Shown piece by piece: positions 17,302 through 25,468 of a stretch of DNA of 64,000 nucleotides. Origin of the DNA: Phytohabitans aurantiacus (GTDB taxonomy: Bacteria; Actinomycetota; Actinomycetes; Mycobacteriales; Micromonosporaceae); contig NZ_BSDI01000052.1 of NCBI RefSeq assembly GCF_027923225.1, forward strand, positions 1-64,000, read 5' to 3'. The first letter of the stretch is position 1, and every line of letters begins with the position of its first letter. Under the pieces are notes generated by a model, which saw nothing but the letters and a program-made list of their open reading frames with translations, was not told the DNA's origin and searched no databases. The translations under genes and the position numbers were made by a program.

Positions 17302-17357
17302 CATGATCAGGGCGTCCCTGAAGTCGTTAGGGCGACTTGAGGGACGCCCTGATCATG
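17302..17357. repeat. Repeat B, copy 2
   Basis: A 56-bp near-perfect palindrome between convergent operons: CATGATCAGGGCGTCCCT ... AGGGACGCCCTGATCATG, loop TTAGGG, one mismatch. The ribH stop codon (TGA, 17353-17355) lies inside its right end. It could serve as a two-way terminator here, but it lacks a T run and recurs in non-terminal positions. Confidence 0.88.
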
Positions 17358-17823
17358 AGGTGACGCGGATCGCGAGGGCGGCGTCCAGGGCGGCCACGGT
17401 CGCGGACCAGCCCTTGTCTTCCGCGGAGTCGGCGAAGCCGGCCCGGGCCCGCGCCTGGTCGAGCGTGTTGACCGTCAGGACGCCGTGTGCGACCGGGGTC
17501 GACTCGTCGAGGGCGACCCGCGTCAGCCCCTCGGTCACGGATTTGCAGACGTAGTCGAAGTGGGCGGTCTCGCCGCGGATCACCACGCCCAGCGCCACCA
17601 CCACGTCGCACCGCCGGGCCAGCGCCTGCGCCACCACCGGCAGCTCGACCGAGCCGGCCACCCGCGCCACCGTCACCTCGTGCACACCGCACGCCTTCGC
17701 CGCGTCGACCGCGCGGGCCAGCATGTGGTCGGTCAGGTCGCCGTGCCACCGGGCCGCGACCACGCCGACCGTCAGTCCGGTGGCGTCCACAGTGGACACG
17801 TCCGGCTCGCCGAAACCCGCCAT
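17353..17823 (-). CDS. ribH: 6,7-dimethyl-8-ribityllumazine synthase
   Basis: The 156-residue lumazine synthase is the penultimate step of riboflavin synthesis. GLTVGVVAARWHGDLTDHML binds the pyrimidine; EVTVARVAGSVELPVVAQAL and ALGVVIRGETAHFDYVCKSV (catalytic His in TAHFDYV) are clear. The ATG overlaps the ribBA stop (ATGA). Its stop codon is supplied by the end of a repeat B element. Last gene of the riboflavin operon. Confidence 0.96.
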   Translation of the reverse strand: MAGFGEPDVSTVDATGLTVGVVAARWHGDLTDHMLARAVDAAKACGVHEVTVARVAGSVELPVVAQALARRCDVVVALGVVIRGETAHFDYVCKSVTEGLTRVALDESTPVAHGVLTVNTLDQARARAGFADSAEDKGWSATVAALDAALAIRVTS

Positions 17824-19031
17824 CAGGCCAACTCCTCGAGGTTCAGGGTGTGCCCCATGCGGTCGCGCTTGGTCCGCAGGTAGCGCACGTTTTCCGGGTG
17901 TGGCGGCACGGCCAGGGGCTCCTGGCCGGCGACCGTCAGGCCGTACCCGGACAGCGCCGCCAGCTTCGCCGGGTTGTTGGTGAGCAACCGCATCGAGCGG
18001 ACGCCCAGGTCGTACAGGATCTGCGCACCCGTGCCGTACTCCCGGGCGTCGGCGGGCAGGCCGAGTTCGAGGTTGGCGTCGACGGTGTCGCGTCCCTGGT
18101 CCTGGAGCTGGTAGGCGCGCAGCTTGTGCAGCAGCCCGATGCCCCGCCCCTCGTGGCCGCGCACGTACAGCACGACGCCCCGCCCCTCGGACGCCACCCG
18201 GGCCAGCGCCGCGTCCAGCTGCGGGCCGCAGTCGCAGCGCAGCGAGCCGAACACGTCGCCGGTGAGGCACTCGGAGTGCACCCGCACCAGTACGTCGCGG
18301 CCGTCGCCGAGGTCGCCGTAGACCAGCGCGACGTGCTCGACGCCGTCGACCTCGGCCCGGTACCCGACGGCCCGGAAGGCGCCGTGCCGGGTCGGGATGC
18401 GGGTCTCGACCTCGCGCTCGACCTGCTGCTCGGTGCGGCGGCGGTACGCGACCAGGTCGGCGATGCTGATCAGGGCGAGCTCGTGCTCGGCCGCGAACTT
18501 CTCCAGGTCGGGCAGGCGCATCATGGTGCCGTCGTCGTTGACCATCTCGCACAGCACCGCCGCGGGGCGCAGCCCGGCCAGTACCGCCAGGTCGACGGCC
18601 GCCTCGGTGTGGCCGGTGCGGCGCAGCACCCCGCCGGCGCGGGCGCGCAGCGGCACCACGTGGCCCGGCCGGGTCAGGTCGACGGGCCGGGTGGCCGGAT
18701 CGGCGAGCAGGCGCAGGGTGTGCGCGCGGTCGGCGGCGGAGATACCCGTGGCGACGCCCGTGCGGGCATCGACCGTCACCGTGTACGCCGTGCCGCGCGG
18801 GTCCTGGTTGGTCCGGTACATGGGCGGCAGGTCGAGTCGGTCGCAGTCGTCTTCGGTCAGCGGCGCGCAGATGTACCCGGACGTGTACCGCACCATGAAC
18901 GCCACCAGCTCCGGCGTCGCCATCTCGGCGGCGAAGATCAGGTCGCCCTCGTTTTCGCGGTTCTCGTCGTCGACCACCACGACCGGCCGGCCGGCGGCGA
19001 TCTGCTCGACCGCTTCCTCAATGGAATTCAT
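17823..19031 (-). CDS. ribBA: Bifunctional DHBP synthase / GTP cyclohydrolase II
   Basis: A 402-residue fusion. Residues 1-200 are 3,4-dihydroxy-2-butanone-4-phosphate synthase (VVVVDDENRENEGDLIFAAE, RPGHVVPLRARAGGVL, GHTEAAVDL). Residues 205-402 are GTP cyclohydrolase II with the zinc site ECLTGDVFGSLRCDCGPQL and GRGIGLLHKLRAY. It makes both branch precursors of lumazine. The ATG at 19031 overlaps the ribE stop (ATGA), which excludes the longer upstream reading. Confidence 0.96.
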   Translation of the reverse strand: MNSIEEAVEQIAAGRPVVVVDDENRENEGDLIFAAEMATPELVAFMVRYTSGYICAPLTEDDCDRLDLPPMYRTNQDPRGTAYTVTVDARTGVATGISAADRAHTLRLLADPATRPVDLTRPGHVVPLRARAGGVLRRTGHTEAAVDLAVLAGLRPAAVLCEMVNDDGTMMRLPDLEKFAAEHELALISIADLVAYRRRTEQQVEREVETRIPTRHGAFRAVGYRAEVDGVEHVALVYGDLGDGRDVLVRVHSECLTGDVFGSLRCDCGPQLDAALARVASEGRGVVLYVRGHEGRGIGLLHKLRAYQLQDQGRDTVDANLELGLPADAREYGTGAQILYDLGVRSMRLLTNNPAKLAALSGYGLTVAGQEPLAVPPHPENVRYLRTKRDRMGHTLNLEELA

Positions 19032-19621
19032 GCCCGGACCCCCACCATTTTCTCCACGTACTTTCCGATCACGTCGACCTCGAGATTGACGAGGTCGCCG
19101 ACGCCCTTGCGGCCCAGCGTGGTCAGCTCGAGCGTGGTCGGGATCAGGCTCACCGCGAAGTCGCTGTCGGACACCGAGACCACGGTCAGGGATACCCCGT
19201 CGACGGTGATCGACCCTTTCTCGACGACGTACCGGGACATGCCCGGCGGCAGCGCGATGGTCACGTCGTCCCACCGCTCTCCCGGCGTGCGCGCCATGAT
19301 CGTGCCGACCCCGTCGACGTGGCCCTGTACGAGGTGACCGCCCAGCCGCGTCTGCAGCGTCGCGGCGCGCTCCAGGTTGACCGGGTCGCCAGGCCTGAGC
19401 GATCCCAGCGCCGACCGGTCGAACGTCTCCTTCATCACGTCGACCGTGAACCCGTCGCCGTCGGCGATCACCACGGTCAGGCAGACGCCGTTGACCGCGA
19501 TCGAGTCGCCGGGACGCGCGTCGGACGACACGAGCGGGCCGCGGATGGCCGCCACTCCCCCCTCGCCGTGCCAGTCCAACCGCAGGAACTCGCCCAGCTC
19601 CTCGACGATGCCCGTGAACAT
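19028..19621 (-). CDS. ribE: Riboflavin synthase alpha chain
   Basis: The 197-residue enzyme dismutates two lumazines to riboflavin. It starts MFTGIVEELGEF and consists of two similar lumazine-binding barrels: SIAVNGVCLTVV / SITVDGVSLTVV, and the linker GGHLVQGHVDGVG. It begins 5 bases after ribD. Length and order are standard. Confidence 0.96.
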   Translation of the reverse strand: MFTGIVEELGEFLRLDWHGEGGVAAIRGPLVSSDARPGDSIAVNGVCLTVVIADGDGFTVDVMKETFDRSALGSLRPGDPVNLERAATLQTRLGGHLVQGHVDGVGTIMARTPGERWDDVTIALPPGMSRYVVEKGSITVDGVSLTVVSVSDSDFAVSLIPTTLELTTLGRKGVGDLVNLEVDVIGKYVEKMVGVRA

Positions 19622-19625
19622 GCGG

Positions 19626-20684
19626 TCACCCCTTCATCTTCGGTACGGCTGTGAACCGCAGATCGGGGCCGACCTGCGTGACGTCCGTGAGTTCGAGCTC
19701 GATGGCCTCGGCGATGGTGCTGACGCCGGCGCCGGACAGCGCGGCGGGACCATCGCCGAGCAGCTTGGGCGCGACGTACCCGACGACCCTGTCGACGAGG
19801 CCCGCGGCCAGGAACGCGCCAGCGAGCACCGGCCCGCCCTCCAGCAGCGCGGCGCGGACGCCGCGCTGGTGCAGCGTCGCGAGCAGCGCGCTGAGGTCGA
19901 CCCGGCCACGAGAATCGGCGCCGACGTCCGCGGCGGTGGCGATGAACGTCGGCGCCGCACTGTCGCGGACCTTGGCGTCCAAAGGTGTACGCCCAGCCGA
20001 GTCGACGACCACCCGTAGCGGCTGCCGGATGGCGAGGGTGCCGTCGCGCAGGTTGCGGGCGGTGAGCCGGGGGTCGTCGGCGAGCACGGTGCCGACCCCG
20101 ACGATGACGGCGTCGACGGTGCCGCGCAGCTTGTGCACGTCCATCCGCGCGGCCTCGGAAGTGATCCACATGCTCGTGCCGTCGACCGCCGCCGACCGGC
20201 CGTCCAGGGTGGCCGCGTACTTCCAGATCAGGTACGGCCAGCCGCGGCGCATCGAGGTCAGCCAGGCGATGTTGCCGGCTTCCGCCTCGGCCTCCCGGGT
20301 GCCGGTCGCCACCTCGACGCCCGCCTCCCGCAGCGTGTGCGCACCGCCCCCGGCGATCGGGTTGGGATCGGGCACCCCGACGACGACGCGGCGGATGCCG
20401 GCGTTGATCAGGGCGCGCGTGCAGGGGCCGGTGCGGCCGGTGTGGTCACAGGGTTCCAGGGTCACGATCGCGGTGCCGCCGCGGGCGCGCTCACCCGCCT
20501 GGGCGAGCGCCACTATCTCGGCGTGCGGGCCGCCCGCGTACGCGTGGAATCCCTCACCGACGACGGCGCCGGACGTATCGAGAATGACGCAACCCACGAC
20601 GGGGTTGGGACTGGTCGTGCCGAGACCTCTGGCCGCCAGCGCGATAGCGCGGCGCATCGCCTCGTCTTCGGAGACGCTCGCCAT
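19626..20684 (-). CDS. ribD: Bifunctional diaminohydroxyphosphoribosylaminopyrimidine deaminase / reductase
   Basis: A 352-residue protein. The N-terminal zinc deaminase domain shows PNPVVGCVI, HAEIVAL and TLEPCDHTGRTGPC; the C-terminal NADPH reductase domain starts near residue 150 (RPYLIWKYAATLDGRSA-type segment, with WPYLIWKYAATLDG). It is the first gene of the operon, behind an FMN riboswitch. A GAGGAG site lies about 13 bases before the ATG, a little far. Confidence 0.96.
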   Translation of the reverse strand: MASVSEDEAMRRAIALAARGLGTTSPNPVVGCVILDTSGAVVGEGFHAYAGGPHAEIVALAQAGERARGGTAIVTLEPCDHTGRTGPCTRALINAGIRRVVVGVPDPNPIAGGGAHTLREAGVEVATGTREAEAEAGNIAWLTSMRRGWPYLIWKYAATLDGRSAAVDGTSMWITSEAARMDVHKLRGTVDAVIVGVGTVLADDPRLTARNLRDGTLAIRQPLRVVVDSAGRTPLDAKVRDSAAPTFIATAADVGADSRGRVDLSALLATLHQRGVRAALLEGGPVLAGAFLAAGLVDRVVGYVAPKLLGDGPAALSGAGVSTIAEAIELELTDVTQVGPDLRFTAVPKMKG

Positions 20685-20753
20685 GGCCGGTCGTCAACTC
20701 CTCACGCGTATGCGCAGGCAAGCCGACCCCGGCAAAGGGGTGCGTCCGTCCCG

Positions 20754-20902
20754 CGCGCTGCCTCCCATCCGGACTTTGACCGTCGGCTCTGGTCTTGCAC
20801 CAGATCCACCGGCCGTTGGATACGACCGGGTCGCGGGCTCTCCAGGGGTGTCTGACCCCGGATTACCGCCGGTTCGGAATTTCACCGAGCCCCGCCAGCG
20901 CG
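20754..20902 (-). promoter_or_regulatory. FMN riboswitch (RFN element) controlling rib genes
   Basis: On the minus strand the conserved RFN parts appear in order: GGTGAAATTCCGAACCGGCG, GGTCAGACACCCC, GAGAGCCCGCGA, GACGGTCAAAGTCCGGATGG and GGGAGGCAGCGC. The closing stem P1 pairs CGCGCTG (20896-20902) with CAGCGCG (20754-20760). It lies 70 bases before ribD. No T-run terminator follows. A GCGCATACGC hairpin lies just before the ribD ribosome site, so control of translation is more likely than of termination (inference). Confidence 0.95.
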
Positions 20903-20965
20903 TGGTGGGTTAAACCCGAGTGTAACCGCGCGGAGCCGCACGGTTCACTGTGATCTGAGCTGCTG

Positions 20966-21937
20966 TCAGCTGTCCGCTTTACGCCTATCGATGGCGATAT
21001 AGGACCCGGGTTGGGTCTTCGCGACCTTCTTCATCTCGGACGCGACCGCGATCACCTCACGCGGATCGGCGTACTTGCGGCCCGTCGCGGTCGACTGCGC
21101 CACCCCGATCGAGAGCGTCACCAGAGCGGCCCGTTGCAGCCGCCCCCGGCGGTCCGGCACCTCGATGTACCCCTGCCGGTTGTGCACCTCGTCGTACAAC
21201 TCGTCGGCCGCCCGTTCGAAGTCTTCGACCGCCTTGCGGGTCAGCGGCAACATCTGCTCCGGGTCGCAGACGATCACGAAGTCGTCGCCGCCGATGTGTC
21301 CCAGGAACGCCGGGGGTAGGCCCGCCGCCACCGCGGCCCGGTGCAGGCTGCGCGCCAGGGCGGTGATGAACTCGTCGCCGCGCTCGAACCCGTACACGTC
21401 GTTGACGCTCTTGAACCGGTCGATGTCGATGTATCCGACGGCGTAGTCGGCGCCGTTGCGCATGCGGTCGAGGATCTCGCGCCGCACCCGGGTGTTGCCG
21501 GGCAGGCCGGTCAGCGGCGACACCTCGCGGAACTCCTGGTTACGCCGCAGCGTGGAGCGCACCCGCGCGATCAGCTCCAGCGTGTCGAACGGCTTGACCA
21601 GGTAGTCGTCGGCGCCCACGCTGAGGCCGACCACCTTGTCGACGGTCATACCCTTGGCCGTCAGCATGATCACCGGAAGCGCGGCGGTCATCGGGTTGGC
21701 CCGCAGCCGCCGCACCAGCTCCAGCCCGTCCATCCGGGGCATCATCAGATCGACCACAGCCAGGTCGGGCCGGGCCGCCTCGATGACCTCCAGTGCCTCT
21801 TCCCCGTCGCCAGCCAGTACCACGTCGAAGTTGTGCAGCCGCAGATTGACCTGCACGAACCGCGCGATGTCCGGATCGTCGTCGACGACGAGGATCAGGT
21901 CGGCCTTGTCAGCGTCGGGGTCAACACTCATGGTCAT
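20966..21937 (-). CDS. Response regulator with GGDEF (GGDDF) domain
   Basis: A REC-GGDEF protein of about 323 residues, PleD-like. The receiver (about 13-125) has the acidic pair DDD, phospho-acceptor DLMMPRMDG, and Lys in DDYLVKPFD. The GGDEF domain shows GYIDIDRFKSVNDVYGF and the active-site motif IGGDDF, where the usual Glu is Asp. No RxxD inhibitory site precedes it. It would make c-di-GMP if active; the change may weaken it. It starts right after the rpe stop (GTG 21940 or ATG 21937). BldD, a c-di-GMP-binding regulator, is encoded 25 kb away. Confidence 0.88.
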   Translation of the reverse strand: MTMSVDPDADKADLILVVDDDPDIARFVQVNLRLHNFDVVLAGDGEEALEVIEAARPDLAVVDLMMPRMDGLELVRRLRANPMTAALPVIMLTAKGMTVDKVVGLSVGADDYLVKPFDTLELIARVRSTLRRNQEFREVSPLTGLPGNTRVRREILDRMRNGADYAVGYIDIDRFKSVNDVYGFERGDEFITALARSLHRAAVAAGLPPAFLGHIGGDDFVIVCDPEQMLPLTRKAVEDFERAADELYDEVHNRQGYIEVPDRRGRLQRAALVTLSIGVAQSTATGRKYADPREVIAVASEMKKVAKTQPGSYIAIDRRKADS

Positions 21938-21940
21938 CAC

Positions 21941-22609
21941 TCATGGCCGTCGAGCCAGCGTTTTCAGACGGCGGACGGCCTCGGCCGGGTCGGCGGCGCT
22001 GTAGACCGCGGTGCCCGCCACGAACGCGTCGGCGCCCGCCTCGGCCGCCTGCGCGATCGTGTCCTCGGCGATCCCACCGTCGACCTCGATCCGCAGCTCG
22101 AGGTGGCCGGCGTCGACGTGCCGCCGAGCCGCGGCCACCTTGTCGAGCATCGCCGGGATGAACTTCTGCCCGCCGAATCCCGCCTTGATCGTCATGATCA
22201 GCAGGGTGTCGAAGTGCGGCAGCAGCTCCAGGTACGGCTCGACGGGCGTGTCCCGATCGATCGCCAGTCCCGCCTTGGCACCCGCGGCGCGCAGGTCCTT
22301 GGCCAGCGACACCGGATTGTCCGACGCCTCGGCGTGGAAGGTGACGTTGTAGGCCCCGGCGTCGGCGTATCCGGGCGCCCAACGCCGCGGGTCGGCGATC
22401 ATCAGGTGCACGTCGAACGGCAGGTCGGTCGCCGCTCGCAGGCTCGTCACCACGGGCAGGCCGATGGTGAGATTCGGTACGAAATGGTTGTCCATCACGT
22501 CGATGTGTAACCAGTCCGCGGCGCCCTCGACGGCGCGTGCTTCCTCGGCAAGGCGGGAGAAATCGGCGGCCAGGATGCTCGGCGCGACGACCGGCGGTGG
22601 TGCGCTCAC
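21941..22609 (-). CDS. rpe: Ribulose-phosphate 3-epimerase
   Basis: A 222-residue TIM-barrel enzyme of the pentose phosphate pathway. Typical motifs are VAPSILAADFSRL, WLHIDVMDNHFVPNLTIG, FDVHLMI, MTIKAGFGGQKFIP and LRIEVDGGI. GTG at 22609 is the start; the longer in-frame reading upstream is a shadow of the divergent lipoprotein gene. It supplies ribulose-5-phosphate, a riboflavin precursor, just before the rib operon, which fits the location. Confidence 0.95.
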   Translation of the reverse strand: MSAPPPVVAPSILAADFSRLAEEARAVEGAADWLHIDVMDNHFVPNLTIGLPVVTSLRAATDLPFDVHLMIADPRRWAPGYADAGAYNVTFHAEASDNPVSLAKDLRAAGAKAGLAIDRDTPVEPYLELLPHFDTLLIMTIKAGFGGQKFIPAMLDKVAAARRHVDAGHLELRIEVDGGIAEDTIAQAAEAGADAFVAGTAVYSAADPAEAVRRLKTLARRP

Positions 22610-22690
22610 TGCGCCAGTGTACGGAATTGTCGTATGCTCCTCGCCGCACCGGGCGTGAGACATTCTCGCGCGCCGCACGGGGAGGGCATG

Positions 22691-23572
22691 ATGCGCCGCT
22701 GGGCGTTCGTGGTTGTGATGGTGCTGTTCGCGGCCGGCTGCGGCGGGCCCGCGGGCACCGACGGCTCGCTCGTCGACGACTGGTCCGCGCAGGCCGAGCC
22801 CAAGGTCTTCGTGCCCGCCGCGCAGACCTGCCACCCGACCAACGCGGCGGACTCGACGTCCTCGATGACGCTCTACAACCCGGTCGTCTGCGACAAGTCG
22901 CACGCCAGCGAGACGTTCCACGTCGGCCAGTTCGGCGGGGCGAACGCCAGCGGCTCCAAGCCCCCGGCCGCGGACAGCCCGGCGGCGCGCGTCGCGTGGG
23001 GTGAGTGCGACACGAAGGCCAGCGAGTACGTGGGCGCCCCGTGGCGCTCCGGTCGCCTCTACGTCACGGTGCTGCTCCCCACCGACGCGGCCTGGGCCGG
23101 CGGCGCGCGGTGGTTCCGCTGCGACCTGACCGAGACGTCCGATCTGGAGCTTCGCGCCGACGTGCGCCGCACCGCCAGCCTGCGCGACGCGATGAAGGCC
23201 GGATCGCCGCTGGCGCACGGCTGCTACCAGCCCATCATGAAGGGCGACGACGTCGACGTGATGAAGCCGGTCGACTGCGGGCAGGCGCACCGGGCGGAGT
23301 TCGTGGGAGTGTGGGCGGCGCCGGAGACCCCGTACGCCGACTTCGAGAAGAACGACGAACGCGCGCACCGCGGCTGCCTGATCGCCGTGGCGTCATACGC
23401 CAAGGTCCCGTTCGACGGCAACATGAAGTACCGCGCCGGCACGATCTTCTACTACCCGACCGAGTACGAGTGGGGCTGGGGCGACCGCGGGGTCAAGTGC
23501 TTCATGTGGAGCGACCGCGACCTGAAAAAGTCCATCAAGGCCGCAGGCCCCTCCGGCCTCCCCATCCGCTAA
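22691..23572 (+). CDS. Septum formation family lipoprotein
   Basis: A 293-residue exported protein with a signal peptide and lipobox (RRWAFVVVMVLFAAGCGGP). The mature part has two copies of the septum-formation motif: an N-terminal PVVCDKSHASETFHVGQF and a C-terminal KPVDCGQAHRAEFVGVW, each with a Cys and a His. A further Cys pair (GCLIAV ... VKCFMW) is present. The family is named for actinobacterial septum-associated proteins, but its action is unknown. ATG 22691 is preferred over the adjacent ATG (22688) because GGAGGG sits only one base before the latter. Confidence 0.82.
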   Translation: MRRWAFVVVMVLFAAGCGGPAGTDGSLVDDWSAQAEPKVFVPAAQTCHPTNAADSTSSMTLYNPVVCDKSHASETFHVGQFGGANASGSKPPAADSPAARVAWGECDTKASEYVGAPWRSGRLYVTVLLPTDAAWAGGARWFRCDLTETSDLELRADVRRTASLRDAMKAGSPLAHGCYQPIMKGDDVDVMKPVDCGQAHRAEFVGVWAAPETPYADFEKNDERAHRGCLIAVASYAKVPFDGNMKYRAGTIFYYPTEYEWGWGDRGVKCFMWSDRDLKKSIKAAGPSGLPIR

Positions 23573-23676
23573 CCCCCCACCTCGCCCCACGCACGCGGGG
23601 TGCGCCGCGTCCGCGCTCGCTGCCCGCGCCGCCGGTGCGCGCCGCGCGGGGCGCGCCGCGCGGGGCGCGCTCTCGC

Positions 23677-23760
23677 CGCCGATCAAGGGCGAATGCACGT
23701 GCTTTGATCTCAAAACCGCGTGCTTTTGCCCTTGATCGATGCGAATGCCCTTGATCGGCG
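23677..23760. repeat. Repeat A, copy 2 (forward)
   Basis: A full 84-bp A element: CGCCGATCAAGG start, internal inverted repeat (GATCAAGGGCGAATGCACG with GTGCTTTTGCCCTTGATC), then GATGCGAATGCCCTTGATCGGCG-type end. It faces copy A3 300 bases away. The rest of the gap 23573-24499 is GC-rich low-complexity DNA with no credible gene. Confidence 0.9.
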
Positions 23761-23940
23761 GACGCTGAGAGACGGGAAGGGCGCGGGCCGTGCGCAGTGC
23801 GGGCCGAAGGCGGCGCGGATCGCGCACCTTCGAGCAAGCCGCGGCCTAAACCCGCGCGGAGGTCCCCGGGTGAGGCGCCGCGCCGTCATCGCCGGGACCA
23901 GCCGTCGCGGTTGAGGGTTGGCGCCGGCGTGTCGCCGCGC

Positions 23941-24060
23941 CTTGCGCGGCGCTCGGCGCGGGTGCGCGGCGCTCGGCGCGGGTGCGCGGCGCTCGGCGCG
24001 GGTGCGCGGCGCTCGGCGCGGGTGCGCGGCGCTCGGCTCGGGTGCGCGGCGCTCGGCGCT
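23941..24060. repeat. 20-bp tandem repeat, six copies
   Basis: Six consecutive 20-bp units GGTGCGCGGCGCTCGGCGCG fill exactly 23941-24060, with the first and fifth units slightly changed. The array ends precisely at the first base of repeat A copy 3. There are no unique spacers, so it is not a CRISPR array. Confidence 0.9.
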
Positions 24061-24144
24061 CGCCGATCAAGGCCATTCGCATCGATCAAGGGCGAATGCA
24101 CGCCAAAAAGAGATCCAACCACGTGCATTCGCCCTTGATCGGCG
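24061..24144. repeat. Repeat A, copy 3 (reverse)
   Basis: An 84-bp A element in reverse orientation. It starts CGCCGATCAAGGCCATTCGC, then GATCAAGGGCGAATGCACG, an A-rich middle (CCAAAAAGAGATCC), and ends GCATTCGCCCTTGATCGGCG. It pairs with copy A2 around 300 bp that include the 20-bp array. Confidence 0.9.
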
Positions 24145-24327
24145 CGCAGGGCGTGGCGACACGCCGCGCCCGGCCTGGGAGCGGACGCACGCGGAGGCGT
24201 GCGGGGCGTGGCGAAACGCTGGCACGGGCGGGTTTCGGCGCCGAGGAGAGGACGGGTGCGGGGGTGGGTTGCCCCTCTTTCAGCCGCCTGTGGGCGGCCG
24301 GCAGGGCCGGGGCTTCCAAGAGATGCT

Positions 24328-24488
24328 GGGCTACCGCGACGTCCGCGGCGCTCGATGCCCGTTGCTCCCGCGGCCTCGCCCGCCGCGGCCACACGACCCG
24401 CCCGCCCGTCTGCGGTGAGCGTGACTGGACGCGGAGGGTGAGGCCGCGGGAGCAACGGTCTGAGCCACGACGGGCATCGCGGTAGCTC
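24328..24488. repeat. Repeat D, locus 1 (inverted pair of ~55-bp arms)
   Basis: Left arm 24328-24382 (GGGCTACCGCGACGTCC ... GTTGCTCCCGCGGCCTC) and right arm 24436-24488, its imperfect reverse complement (GAGGCCGCGGGAGCAACGG ... ATCGCGGTAGCTC). They are separated by 53 bases. No target duplication is evident. It lies just downstream of the PfkB kinase gene's 3' end. Confidence 0.8.
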
Positions 24489-24499
24489 GGATGGATTGT

Positions 24500-25405
24500 C
24501 TACGCGACGAGGTCGCGGAAGGCCTTTTCGTCGCCGTGGTCGGTGCCCAGGCCCTGGGCGACCAGCGCGGCCACCGCGCATCCCAGGGCTGCCGCCTCGA
24601 CCGGCGTGCGGCCCAGCCAGATGCCCCTCAGGAAGCCGGCGGAGAAGGCGTCGCCGCAGCCGCTCGTGTCGACCACCGTGATCTCGTGCGCGGGCACCTT
24701 CGCGGCGCCGTTGGCGTCAACGACCAGGGCGCCCTCCGCCCCCGTCGTGGCGGCCACACAGAGGGCGCCCCGGTCCAGCAGGGCGCGGCAGCCGGTGGCC
24801 AGGTCCGTGGCGCCGGTGAAGCCGAGTACCTGCTCGTCGTTGGGCAGGAGGTAGTCCACGTATGGCAGGGCGGGCGCGATCCATTCGAGCAGTCCCGGGT
24901 CACCCGGCGCGAGGATGTCGACCGAGGTGACCGCGCCGTGTTCGCGGGCGTAGGACAGGATGCGCGCCGCCGCCTCCCCACCCATGAACTCGGGCCCGCC
25001 GAGGTGCACGTGTGTCGCCGCGGCGATGGCGGCCCACGGTGCCAGGTCCGGCCCGTACGCAGCGTTGGCCCCGATGACGTGGAACGCGGGCCGCGACCCG
25101 TCCGGGCGGATCGGCAGCACGCTGGCCGAGGTGGCGATCCCGTCGACGCGTACCAGGTGGGAGGTGTCCACGCCGGCCCGGTCGAGCAGCATGACGAGCA
25201 TGTCACCGGCCGCGTCGGTGCCGACGGCTCCGGCGGTGTGCACCTGTGCGCCGAGCTTGGCCAGTACCAGCGCGGTGCCTCCGGCCGCACCGGCCGGACT
25301 GATTTTGATTTGCTCGACGAGCTGAGCGCCCTGACCGTCCGGGATCGACTCGACCGGCTGCGCGAGCACGTCCAGCACGTGGGTGCCGATGGTCACTGCC
25401 TCCAT
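24500..25405 (-). CDS. PfkB-family carbohydrate kinase
   Basis: A 301-residue ribokinase-fold sugar or nucleoside kinase. PfkB signature 1 region is SPAGAAGGTALVLAKLGAQV; signature 2 is VVDTSGCGDAFSAGFLRG with the catalytic Asp in GCGDAF. ATP-binding TTGAEGALVVD is present. It phosphorylates a sugar or related alcohol; the substrate is unclear. It is divergent from a TetR regulator across 63 bases, so that regulator probably controls it. Its 3' side abuts a repeat D element. Confidence 0.87.
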   Translation of the reverse strand: MEAVTIGTHVLDVLAQPVESIPDGQGAQLVEQIKISPAGAAGGTALVLAKLGAQVHTAGAVGTDAAGDMLVMLLDRAGVDTSHLVRVDGIATSASVLPIRPDGSRPAFHVIGANAAYGPDLAPWAAIAAATHVHLGGPEFMGGEAAARILSYAREHGAVTSVDILAPGDPGLLEWIAPALPYVDYLLPNDEQVLGFTGATDLATGCRALLDRGALCVAATTGAEGALVVDANGAAKVPAHEITVVDTSGCGDAFSAGFLRGIWLGRTPVEAAALGCAVAALVAQGLGTDHGDEKAFRDLVA

Positions 25406-25427
25406 GGCGGATCACGGTAACCTTAAT

Positions 25428-25448
25428 CTGAATCAAAGTCACGTTCAG
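25428..25448. promoter_or_regulatory. Possible operator between PfkB kinase and TetR regulator
   Basis: The short divergent gap is AT-rich compared with its surroundings. It contains CTGAA (25428-25432) and TTCAG (25444-25448), an inverted repeat with an 11-base spacer, inside TCTGAATCAAAGTCACGTTC. TetR-family proteins often bind such sites and repress both genes. This is a guess from position and symmetry. Confidence 0.35.
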
Positions 25449-25468
25449 GTTTTTGGTTGGGAGGGCTC

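Noticed and set aside
23941..24060. CRISPR array candidate (regular 20-bp repeats).
   Set aside because: Units are directly joined with no spacers, and no cas genes are present.
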